Positions 16,239 to 22,337 of a DNA stretch of 22,337 bases are shown here, in pieces. Numbering within the stretch: position 1 is the first letter of the stretch; every line of letters begins with the position of its first letter. Source of the stretch: CANNDT01 sp945876205 (GTDB lineage Bacteria > Acidobacteriota > Vicinamibacteria > Vicinamibacterales > UBA2999); contig CANNDT010000075.1 in NCBI GenBank assembly GCA_947503365.1, forward strand, positions 1 to 22,337. Reading direction: 5' to 3'. The translations under genes and the position numbers were made by a program. The notes under the pieces are model-generated. The model was not told the origin of the DNA, did no database searches, and saw only the letters and a list, made by a program, of their open reading frames with translations.

Positions 16239-16315
16239 GTCCCCGTAGCTCAGCTGGATAGAGCGCGCGCCTCCTAAGCGCGAGGTCGACGGTTCAAATC
16301 CGTCCGGGGACACCA
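16239..16315 (+). tRNA. tRNA-Arg (anticodon CCU)
   Basis: A full cloverleaf can be drawn. The 7-bp acceptor stem pairs GTCCCCG with CGGGGAC. The D arm contains GCTCAGCTGGATAGAGC. The anticodon stem CGCGC/GCGCG encloses the loop CTCCTAA with anticodon CCT at 16273-16275, reading AGG (arginine). The T arm is GACGG-TTCAAAT-CCGTC. The discriminator base is A at 16312, and CCA is encoded at 16313-16315. It lies between apt and a lipoprotein gene on the same strand. No integrase or duplicated 3' end is seen nearby. Confidence 0.97.
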
Positions 16316-16324
16316 TCTCTTCCG

Positions 16325-16330
16325 TATAAT
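16325..16330 (+). promoter_or_regulatory. Possible -10 box for the beta-propeller lipoprotein gene
   Basis: A perfect TATAAT lies 9 nt after the tRNA CCA end and about 95 nt before the lipoprotein ATG at 16425. The -35 position would fall inside the tRNA 3' arm and does not match the consensus. It would give a leader of roughly 90 nt, in which I see nothing else of note. Confidence 0.3.
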
Positions 16331-16424
16331 CAGCGCCGACACTCAGGACGCTGAATCGCACGCCGTATTGCCATCCGCCGATGGCCACGTCCTCCGACTT
16401 CCCTGACCAATAGCGAGGTAATCA

Positions 16425-17741
16425 ATGAACGGCACGAAAGTCCTGCTTCCCGCACTCATCGTTATGGCCGGCCTTGGCCTGGCGGCGTGCTCTGCGCCTG
16501 CTCCGCAGGCACCGCCCGCGGCTGCGGAGCCGGGTGCCGGCGCGCAGACACAAGGAAATCCGCAATTCACGGCCGATGCGACCTGGCCCAAGCCTTACCC
16601 GAACAAGTGGAAGATCGGCGGCGTGACCGGCCTGGCGGTGGACAAGGACGATAACGTCTGGGTCTACAACCGTCCGAACGATCTCACCAGCCTCGAGCTC
16701 CAGGCCGAGCGAACGCCCGCCATCTCCGACTGCTGCACGCGTCCTCCCTCGATGATCCACATTGCCGGGCATGACGGCCCGAACTACAAGGACGGCGATG
16801 TCATCGAGTCCTTCGACGCGCCGCAGGGACATGGCATGGCGGTGGACGCCCAGGGGTTCCTCTACCTGGGGCAGAACACGGTCCGCAAGTACGACAAGAC
16901 GGGGAAGCTCCTCGGTGAGGTGCCGCACATCCCGGAGAACGCCGACGGCACGCCCTTCACCATGCCGCAGATTCCCAAGCGCGTGCCCGGCCTCGGCAGC
17001 GACGGTCCGGTGGCCAGCTTCATCAGGAACCTGGATGCCGACATCAAGGCTGGCGGGGGCAACGCGAGCGAACAGCGCAATACGCAAGCCCAGTTGCGGC
17101 AGCAGGCCTTCATCGCCAAGTATCCGCCGACCACGCCGATGATCGTCGGAGGCATCGAAGAGATCCGCACCGACGACGCCGCCAACGAGATTTACATCGC
17201 GGACAACTCATTTGGCGGCCGCGTGCTGGTCTTCTCGCTGGACAAGTTCGAGTTCAAGCGCGGCTGGGGCGCCTACGGGCACAAGCTCTCCGAGATCAGC
17301 ACCAAGCCCGAGGATCATGCCTACACGCCCGGTGGGCCGATGGCCAAGGAGTTTGTCGGCCACTTGACCTTCAATTTCTCGAAAGACGGGATGGTCTATG
17401 CGGCCGACCGCGCGGGCAACCGCATCCACGTCACGGACAAGCAGGGCAACTTCAAGCAGGAGATCAAGATGGCGGAAAACACCGGTGTCGGTGGGTCAAC
17501 CGGCGGCGTGATGTTCTCCAATGACGCGGCTCAACGGTTCCTGTACATCTCGGATCTGACCAACAACCACGTCTGGTTCCTCGAGCGCGCGACCGGCACG
17601 GTCGTCGGCACGCTCGGTCAGATGGGCCACAATGCCGGGAGCTTTTTCGGCCTGCACATGGAAGCCACGGACTCGAAGGGCAACCTGTACACCGGCGAAG
17701 TCTTCTACGGCGAGCGCGTGCAGCGGTTCCTGCCGCGGTAA
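16425..17741 (+). CDS. NHL-repeat-like beta-propeller lipoprotein
   Basis: This 438-residue protein has a lipoprotein signal peptide with lipobox LAAC and lipidated Cys22, then an Ala/Pro-rich linker to about residue 45. The body is a set of blade-like repeats of NHL type, such as GLAVDKDDNVWVYNR, GMAVDAQGFLYLGQNTVRKYDKTGKLL, ANEIYIADNSFGGRVLVFS, GMVYAADRAGNRIHVTDKQGNF and FLYISDLTNNHVWFLERATG, ending with a last strand carrying GERVQRFL. It should be a membrane-anchored six-bladed propeller outside the cytoplasm. Related proteins bind ligands or partner proteins, and a few (peptidyl-hydroxyglycine lyase-like) are enzymes; no function can be assigned. A vicinal cysteine pair lies at 103-104. 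GAGG about 7 nt upstream supports the start. Confidence 0.85.
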   Translation: MNGTKVLLPALIVMAGLGLAACSAPAPQAPPAAAEPGAGAQTQGNPQFTADATWPKPYPNKWKIGGVTGLAVDKDDNVWVYNRPNDLTSLELQAERTPAISDCCTRPPSMIHIAGHDGPNYKDGDVIESFDAPQGHGMAVDAQGFLYLGQNTVRKYDKTGKLLGEVPHIPENADGTPFTMPQIPKRVPGLGSDGPVASFIRNLDADIKAGGGNASEQRNTQAQLRQQAFIAKYPPTTPMIVGGIEEIRTDDAANEIYIADNSFGGRVLVFSLDKFEFKRGWGAYGHKLSEISTKPEDHAYTPGGPMAKEFVGHLTFNFSKDGMVYAADRAGNRIHVTDKQGNFKQEIKMAENTGVGGSTGGVMFSNDAAQRFLYISDLTNNHVWFLERATGTVVGTLGQMGHNAGSFFGLHMEATDSKGNLYTGEVFYGERVQRFLPR

Positions 17742-17758
17742 TCCCGTTCATCCCTGGC

Positions 17759-17792
17759 GACACGACCGCGGCGAATAGGCCGCGGTCGTGTC
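17759..17792 (+). terminator. Strong hairpin after the beta-propeller lipoprotein gene
   Basis: A perfect 14-bp inverted repeat (GACACGACCGCGGC / GCCGCGGTCGTGTC) encloses the 6-nt loop GAATAG. It begins 18 nt after the lipoprotein stop, as expected for a transcript end, but no T-tract follows. It may be a terminator of the stem-only kind or an element protecting the 3' end. Confidence 0.55.
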
Positions 17793-17858
17793 CTCCGGCT
17801 ATCATGTAGATAGGCTCGCAAGACCTGAAGCTGAGCGCCCCAAGCCCAGAACCCATAT

Positions 17859-18614
17859 ATGAAAGCAAAAGAACGTCATCATCTGAAAGAGAACGAGCTG
17901 GCGCACTCCCTTGCGGCCACTCGCGAGTTCGTGGATGCGCGGCGCGGCCAGTTGGCCGGGCTCGTCATCGTCGTCCTCCTCGTCGTCGCCGGCATCTTCG
18001 GCATCACGATGTGGCGGAGCCAGGGCAACGTCGCGGCGGAGCAGGCGCTGGCCAACGCGATGGTGACGATGAATGCGCGGGTCATCCCGCCGAGTGCGAC
18101 CGCCGAAACGCCCGGCGACGTTCCCGCGGCGGCGACGATCGGCGCGGAGGGGTCGTATCCCTCGGAAGTGGCCAAGCTCAATGCGGCGGCGCCAAAGCTG
18201 AAAGCGGCGGCGGATGCGTATCCCGACACCGAGCCAGGCATCACGGCGCGGTATCACTACGCGTCGGCGCTCGCGGCGCTCGGCAAGTCTGACGAAGCGG
18301 TGGCGTCGTTCGATGACGTGATCAAGCGGGCGGGGACGGACACGCTTTACGGCCGGATGTCACGGCTCGGCAAGGCCGACACGCAGATGCGCGCGGGCAA
18401 GCTCGACGAAGCGATCACGACCTGGAAAGAGCTCGCGGCCAGCAACGACGAGACGCTGCCAAAGGACGCCATCCTGATGGAGCTCGGACATGCCTACGTC
18501 GCGAAGGGCAACCAGGCTGAAGCCAAGAAGACCTTCACGCAGGTGGTGGACGAGCACCCGACGTCGCCCTACACCGCGGAAGCGCGCATGGAGCTGGAGT
18601 CGCTGAAGGGGTAG
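17859..18614 (+). CDS. Membrane-anchored TPR protein, YfgM-like
   Basis: This 251-residue protein has a short cytoplasmic N-terminus, one membrane segment at about residues 32-51 (LAGLVIVVLLVVAGIFGITM), and a periplasmic helical region. The last 130 residues carry TPR-like repeats, such as GITARYHYASALAALGKSDEAVASFDDVI and DAILMELGHAYVAKGNQAEAKKTFTQVV. The architecture matches YfgM-type ancillary proteins, which in E. coli associate with the SecYEG translocon and periplasmic chaperones. The starting segment KENELAHSLAATREFV is also of that style. No Shine-Dalgarno is evident; a TATCAT at 17800-17805 could be a -10 box. It converges on the solute-binding protein gene. The exact function is inferred from architecture only. 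Confidence 0.8.
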   Translation: MKAKERHHLKENELAHSLAATREFVDARRGQLAGLVIVVLLVVAGIFGITMWRSQGNVAAEQALANAMVTMNARVIPPSATAETPGDVPAAATIGAEGSYPSEVAKLNAAAPKLKAAADAYPDTEPGITARYHYASALAALGKSDEAVASFDDVIKRAGTDTLYGRMSRLGKADTQMRAGKLDEAITTWKELAASNDETLPKDAILMELGHAYVAKGNQAEAKKTFTQVVDEHPTSPYTAEARMELESLKG

Positions 18615-18627
18615 CACCGAGCTACCC
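18609..18627. terminator. Possible hairpin between the converging TPR and solute-binding genes
   Basis: A 7-bp inverted repeat (GGGTAGC / GCTACCC) with a 5-nt loop overlaps the TPR gene stop codon, in the 23-bp gap between converging genes. No T-tract follows on either strand. AGCTACC is repeated at 18636-18642. The role as a bidirectional terminator is speculative. Confidence 0.25.
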
Positions 18628-18637
18628 AGTAACCCAG

Positions 18638-20185
18638 CTACCTAGCCACCGTCTTCTTCACGTCCTTCAAGCTGAGAAAATCCGCCTGCGCCGAGAGGCG
18701 CATTCCCGAGATATCCGGACGGGTCACGGCGACGTTCGTCTTATACCAGAGGCTGATGTACGGGACATCGTCGGCCACCAGCTTCTGGACGTCGCTGTAG
18801 TACTTCCGCCGCTCGTCATCCGTCGTCGCGGTCGTCGCCAGGTCGATCAGCCGATCGGCCTCGGGATTCTTGTAGTACGCGCGGTTGAAACCGACGGGCG
18901 GGATCTGCGCCGAGTGGTAGACGCGGCGCAGCATGTCGGGGTCGGTCACGCCGACCCATTGCAGTTGGTACATCTGCACGTTGCCGTTGAGCACGTCGGC
19001 GTAGAAGGTGGCGAACTCGTACGAGCGGACGTCGACCGCGATGCCGGCCTTGGCCAGGTCCTGCTGGATGACGGTGGCCTGCAGACGGAAGAACTCGTCG
19101 GTGGACGTCTTGAGCGAGAGGCGAAGCCGCGGGCGCGGACCGTCGCCGTCCGGATCCTTGTAGCCCGCCTCGTCGAGCAGCCGCTTCGCCATCTCGACGT
19201 CGTGATTGAAGTTCTGCACGTTCGGCTCGAACGCCCAGGTAACGGGTGAGAGGACGCCGACCGCCGGCTTCGCCAGCCCTCGACGCAGGTACTTGACGAT
19301 CGCCTCGCGATCGATGGCATACGCGATCGCCTGGCGCACGCGCTTGTCCGCAAAGATCGGATCGCGCATGTTGAGGCCGATATACGCGTAATCCACGCCC
19401 TGGCCCTGAATGATGTTCAGGCCGCCGCGTTTCTGAAGCTCATACGCGATGTCGGGTGACACGTCGTTGATGGTCAGGTCCGCCGTCCCCTTCCGCAGTT
19501 CCAACCCGCGCATCGTCTCGTCTGGATTGATCCTCAGCACGATCCCGGCGTTCTGCGGCAGGCCGTCCCAGTAGCCCTCGAATGCGCTGAGCACAACTTC
19601 TTCATCGACGAGGTAGCGGACGAACCTGTACGGACCCGTGCCGATCGGAAACGTGCGAAGCGAATCACCGGCCCCGTCGGGCACCACCTGCATCACGAGC
19701 TGAACGGGAAACGAGCCGAACGGCTCCTTCAACTTGAACTCGACGGTGTAGTCGTCCAGCGCCTTGACCGAGTCGAGCATCCTGTAGGCACCCTTGCGGG
19801 GCGACACGAAATCGGGATCGAGGAAGCTGCCGAAGGTGTAGACGACATCCTTGGCGGTGAGCTCGTGTCCGTCGTGAAATTTGACGCCGTGACGGAGGTA
19901 GGCAATGTAGGTGAGCGGATCAGGGTTGTCGAGACGCGCGGCGAGACCCGGCACGATCCGCAACTGGGTGTCGATCGTCATCAACTGACTGAAGACCAAC
20001 TGGGCCACCCGCTGGGAGTTCTCGTCGGTCCCCAGCCGCGGGTCGAGGTTATTCGGAGATGCCCGGATGACCACCGAAAGGACGTCGGCGTTGGTTTCGG
20101 ATGCCTGCGAACGCGCGCATCCGGGCGCAACGATGGCAAGGCACAGGGCACAAGGCACAAGGCTCACGATCCAACGTTGCATCAT
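18638..20185 (-). CDS. ABC transporter family-5 solute-binding lipoprotein
   Basis: A 515-residue extracellular solute-binding protein of family 5 (DppA/OppA type), which normally delivers peptides, nickel or similar ligands to an ABC importer. The signal peptide ends in VAPGC, with Cys23 as the likely lipid anchor, although Pro at -2 is unusual. Family features include VIRASPNNLDPRLGTDENS near 42-60, the SBP_bac_5 signature region KFHDGHELTAKDVVYTFGS near 101-119, GTGPYRFVRY, and VRQAIAYAIDREAIVKYLRRG. The ATG overlaps the mutS stop by 4 nt (ATGA), with a second ATG three bases in. No permease or ATPase gene lies downstream in the window, so it is an orphan binding protein; the ligand is unknown. 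Confidence 0.92.
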   Translation of the reverse strand: MMQRWIVSLVPCALCLAIVAPGCARSQASETNADVLSVVIRASPNNLDPRLGTDENSQRVAQLVFSQLMTIDTQLRIVPGLAARLDNPDPLTYIAYLRHGVKFHDGHELTAKDVVYTFGSFLDPDFVSPRKGAYRMLDSVKALDDYTVEFKLKEPFGSFPVQLVMQVVPDGAGDSLRTFPIGTGPYRFVRYLVDEEVVLSAFEGYWDGLPQNAGIVLRINPDETMRGLELRKGTADLTINDVSPDIAYELQKRGGLNIIQGQGVDYAYIGLNMRDPIFADKRVRQAIAYAIDREAIVKYLRRGLAKPAVGVLSPVTWAFEPNVQNFNHDVEMAKRLLDEAGYKDPDGDGPRPRLRLSLKTSTDEFFRLQATVIQQDLAKAGIAVDVRSYEFATFYADVLNGNVQMYQLQWVGVTDPDMLRRVYHSAQIPPVGFNRAYYKNPEADRLIDLATTATTDDERRKYYSDVQKLVADDVPYISLWYKTNVAVTRPDISGMRLSAQADFLSLKDVKKTVAR

Positions 20186-22337
20186 TCCTTTTCCGCGAGT
20201 TTCTTCAATGCGGCGAGCAATTCCAGCGCCTGTCTCGGCGTCGTGTCGTCGATGTCGACGGCCTTGATGCGCTGCGTGATCTCATCATCGCTCCGCGTCG
20301 CGAAAAGACCAAGCTGCTCGGTGTGCAGATCGCTGGGCGCACCGGAGAGGGTTGGCCGTCCGCCGCGCGACAGCTCATCGTGCTCGAGGCCCAGCAGGAT
20401 CTCCTTGGCGCGGCTGACAACGGACGCAGGGAGGCCGGCGAGGCGGGCGACCTGGATGCCGTAGCTGCGATCGGAGCGCCCCGGCACGATCTTGCGGAGA
20501 AAGATGATGTCGTCCTTCCACTCGCGCGCGGCGACGTGGGCGTTGATCACGCCCGGGAGCGAATCGGCCAGGTCCGTGAGCTCGTGATAGTGCGTGGCGA
20601 AGAGCGTCTTCGGCCGCGCCTTCTCGTTGGTCGCGAGGTGCTCGGCCACGGCCCACGCGATGCTCAAGCCGTCGAAAGTGGACGTGCCGCGGCCGATTTC
20701 GTCGAGCACGACCAGGCTCTGCGACGTCGCGGCATGCAGGATGTTGGCGGTCTCCTGCATCTCGACCATGAAGGTCGAATGGCCGCGCGCGATGTTGTCG
20801 GACGCGCCGACGCGCGCGAAGATGCGGTCGACGATTGGCACCTTCGCGTCGCGGGCCGGCACAAACGATCCGATCTGCGCGAGGATCGGAATCAGCGCGG
20901 TCTGCCGCAGGTAGGTCGACTTGCCGCCCATGTTGGGGCCGGTCAGGATCACGAGCTGCCGCGCGCCGCCGTTGAGATCGATATCGTTCGGCACGAATGC
21001 ATCGGCGGCGAAGCGTTCGACCACCGGATGGCGCGCGTCCACGGCGACATATTCGTCGCCGTCGTGCACGTGCGGCTTGGTGAAGTTGCTCACCGCGGAC
21101 GTTTCGGCGAGACCGGCGAGGACGTCGAGCGTCGCCAGCGCGCGCGCCGTGTCCTGGATGCGGGGCGACTCCGACGCGACCTGTCCGCGCAGCGCCTCGA
21201 AGATCTCGAGCTCGCGCGCGAGGATCCGCTCATCGGCGCCGAGCACCTTCTCCTCATACTCCTTGAGCGCCTCGGTCGTGAAGCGTTCGCCGCCGGCTAT
21301 CGTCTGCTTGCGCTTGTAATCGTCCGGGACGGCGTGCAGGTTCGATTTCGAGATCTCGATGTAGTAGCCGAACACGCGGTTGAAGCGCACCTTGAGCGAG
21401 TTGATGCCGGTGCGGGCGCGCTCGCGCTCTTCCATGTCGGCGATCACCTGCCGGCCGGACCGGCTGATGGTCTTCACCTCGTCGAGCTCGGGATCGATGC
21501 CGTCGCGCGTGAAGCCGCCGTCGCGCGCGAAGACCGGCGGCTCGTCGATCAGCGTCCGCTCGATGAGGTCGCGCACGTCGGCCAGGTCGTCGAGCTCCGC
21601 GATCAGGCTCAGGAGAAGTGGCGCCTGGACGTCCTGCAGCACGGTCTTCACGCGCGGGATCGCGATGAGCGACATCCGCAGCGACACCAGGTCGCGCGGG
21701 CCGGCATTGCCGAGCGCCGTGCGGGCGACGAGGCGCTCGAGGTCCTGCACCGATTTCAGCGTCTCGCGGAACTTGCCGCGGTCCGTCGCGCGGAAGGCGA
21801 GCTCTTCGACCGCATCCAGGCGATCGCGAATCCGCTCGAGCGATCGCAGCGGACGCAGCAGCCAGGACCGCAGCATCCGTCCCGCCATCGAGGTCATCGT
21901 GCGATCGATCTCGTGCAGGAGCGACCCCTGCGGCGTGCCTTCGCTGCCGACGACGATCTCGAGATGCTTGAGCGTGATCGGATCGATGACCAGGCAGTCG
22001 GCCGCCGCCTTGTAGCTGATCGTGCGGACGTGGGCGAGATCGACCTTCTGGGTGTCGCGCAGGTAGGCGAGCAGCCCTCCCGCCGCCTGCACCGCGACGA
22101 CGTGATTGTCGAGCCCGAAGCCCTCGAGTCCGTGCGTCTTGAGCTGATCGAGGAGCGTCCGGCGCGCGCCCTCTGGCTCGAAACTCCACGCCTCGGTCGT
22201 CGTCATCGGCACCTGCAGGCGCGCGAGCTCGGGGAGGCTCTCGGCGATCGTCGAGTCGGCGGGGAGCACGACCTCGCGGGGACGCAGCACCGAGATTTCG
22301 TCGGCCAGCGCCTGAAGGCCGTCCGCGCCCCGATACT
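20182..22337 (-). CDS. mutS: DNA mismatch repair protein MutS (5' end beyond the right edge)
   Basis: The minus-strand frame is open to the right edge and ends with TGA at 20182, giving about 718 residues of a protein usually near 860-880. The mismatch-reading N-terminal domain I is outside the window. Seen here are the connector and lever/clamp regions (for example GSLLHEIDRTMTSMAGRMLRSWLLRPL and NRVFGYYIEISKSNLHAVPDDYKRKQT segments) and the whole ATPase domain. That domain has Walker A GPNMGGKST near 20914-20940, STFMVEMQETANIL, Walker B LVVLDEIGRGTSTFDG around 20680-20715, and FATHYHEL near 20578-20601. The C-terminal end has the usual TPRQALELLAALKKL helix. A GTG at 22290 should not be taken as the start, because the upstream frame continues with connector-like sequence. 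MutS recognises mismatches and recruits MutL. Confidence 0.97.
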   Translation of the reverse strand, partial: YRGADGLQALADEISVLRPREVVLPADSTIAESLPELARLQVPMTTTEAWSFEPEGARRTLLDQLKTHGLEGFGLDNHVVAVQAAGGLLAYLRDTQKVDLAHVRTISYKAAADCLVIDPITLKHLEIVVGSEGTPQGSLLHEIDRTMTSMAGRMLRSWLLRPLRSLERIRDRLDAVEELAFRATDRGKFRETLKSVQDLERLVARTALGNAGPRDLVSLRMSLIAIPRVKTVLQDVQAPLLLSLIAELDDLADVRDLIERTLIDEPPVFARDGGFTRDGIDPELDEVKTISRSGRQVIADMEERERARTGINSLKVRFNRVFGYYIEISKSNLHAVPDDYKRKQTIAGGERFTTEALKEYEEKVLGADERILARELEIFEALRGQVASESPRIQDTARALATLDVLAGLAETSAVSNFTKPHVHDGDEYVAVDARHPVVERFAADAFVPNDIDLNGGARQLVILTGPNMGGKSTYLRQTALIPILAQIGSFVPARDAKVPIVDRIFARVGASDNIARGHSTFMVEMQETANILHAATSQSLVVLDEIGRGTSTFDGLSIAWAVAEHLATNEKARPKTLFATHYHELTDLADSLPGVINAHVAAREWKDDIIFLRKIVPGRSDRSYGIQVARLAGLPASVVSRAKEILLGLEHDELSRGGRPTLSGAPSDLHTEQLGLFATRSDDEITQRIKAVDIDDTTPRQALELLAALKKLAEKE

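Noticed and set aside
16239..16315. tRNA-Arg as an integration site for a mobile element
   Set aside because: No integrase gene and no duplicated tRNA 3' end were seen in the window, and the flanking genes are housekeeping.

Overview
The window is high-GC, gene-dense bacterial chromosomal DNA. It carries 13 protein genes, two of them cut by the window edges, and one tRNA gene. Gene content suggests an uncultured soil or sediment Acidobacteriota-like bacterium: a bacilliredoxin, a KimA/YdaO-type potassium transporter, a cyclic glucan synthase, an alpha/beta hydrolase of the large secreted type, NHL-propeller lipoprotein, and CACGAAG-type intergenic repeats. This assignment is an inference from gene families and base composition; no rRNA is present to confirm it. 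I see no phage, transposase, CRISPR array or defence island.

Left part (1-7000, minus strand). A diguanylate cyclase (GGDEF) is followed 19 nt later by a bacilliredoxin, and about 100 nt further by a very large cyclic beta-glucan synthase (NdvB/Cgs type) that runs off the left edge. The cyclic glucan synthase is entirely on the minus strand although several long open frames on both strands overlap it. Divergent from the cyclase is a secreted protein that joins two DUF4214-like segments, four EF-hand loops and a C-terminal LecA/PA-IL-like calcium lectin fold. These four genes could form a surface polysaccharide/adhesion locus with c-di-GMP input; that is inference.

Middle part (8280-15250). 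An inverted array of CACGAAG units precedes phosphoenolpyruvate carboxylase (ppc). Convergent to ppc are a secreted alpha/beta hydrolase and, upstream of it on the same strand, a KimA-type potassium transporter whose real start is probably a GTG. The divergent gap between the transporter and acylphosphatase holds two hairpins and a consensus -10 box.

Right part (15250-22337). Acylphosphatase and adenine phosphoribosyltransferase (apt) are separated by a second CACGAAG inverted array. After apt comes a composite palindromic element, then tRNA-Arg(CCU) with encoded CCA, an NHL-type beta-propeller lipoprotein, a strong hairpin, and a membrane-anchored TPR protein resembling YfgM. Convergent to these on the minus strand are mutS (5' end cut by the right edge) and, overlapping its stop by 4 nt, an orphan family-5 extracellular solute-binding lipoprotein.

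Most of the genes are housekeeping or ordinary accessory genes. The parts most worth a second look are the two related CACGAAG inverted arrays, the palindromic elements, and the secreted DUF4214/EF-hand/lectin fusion with its neighbours.
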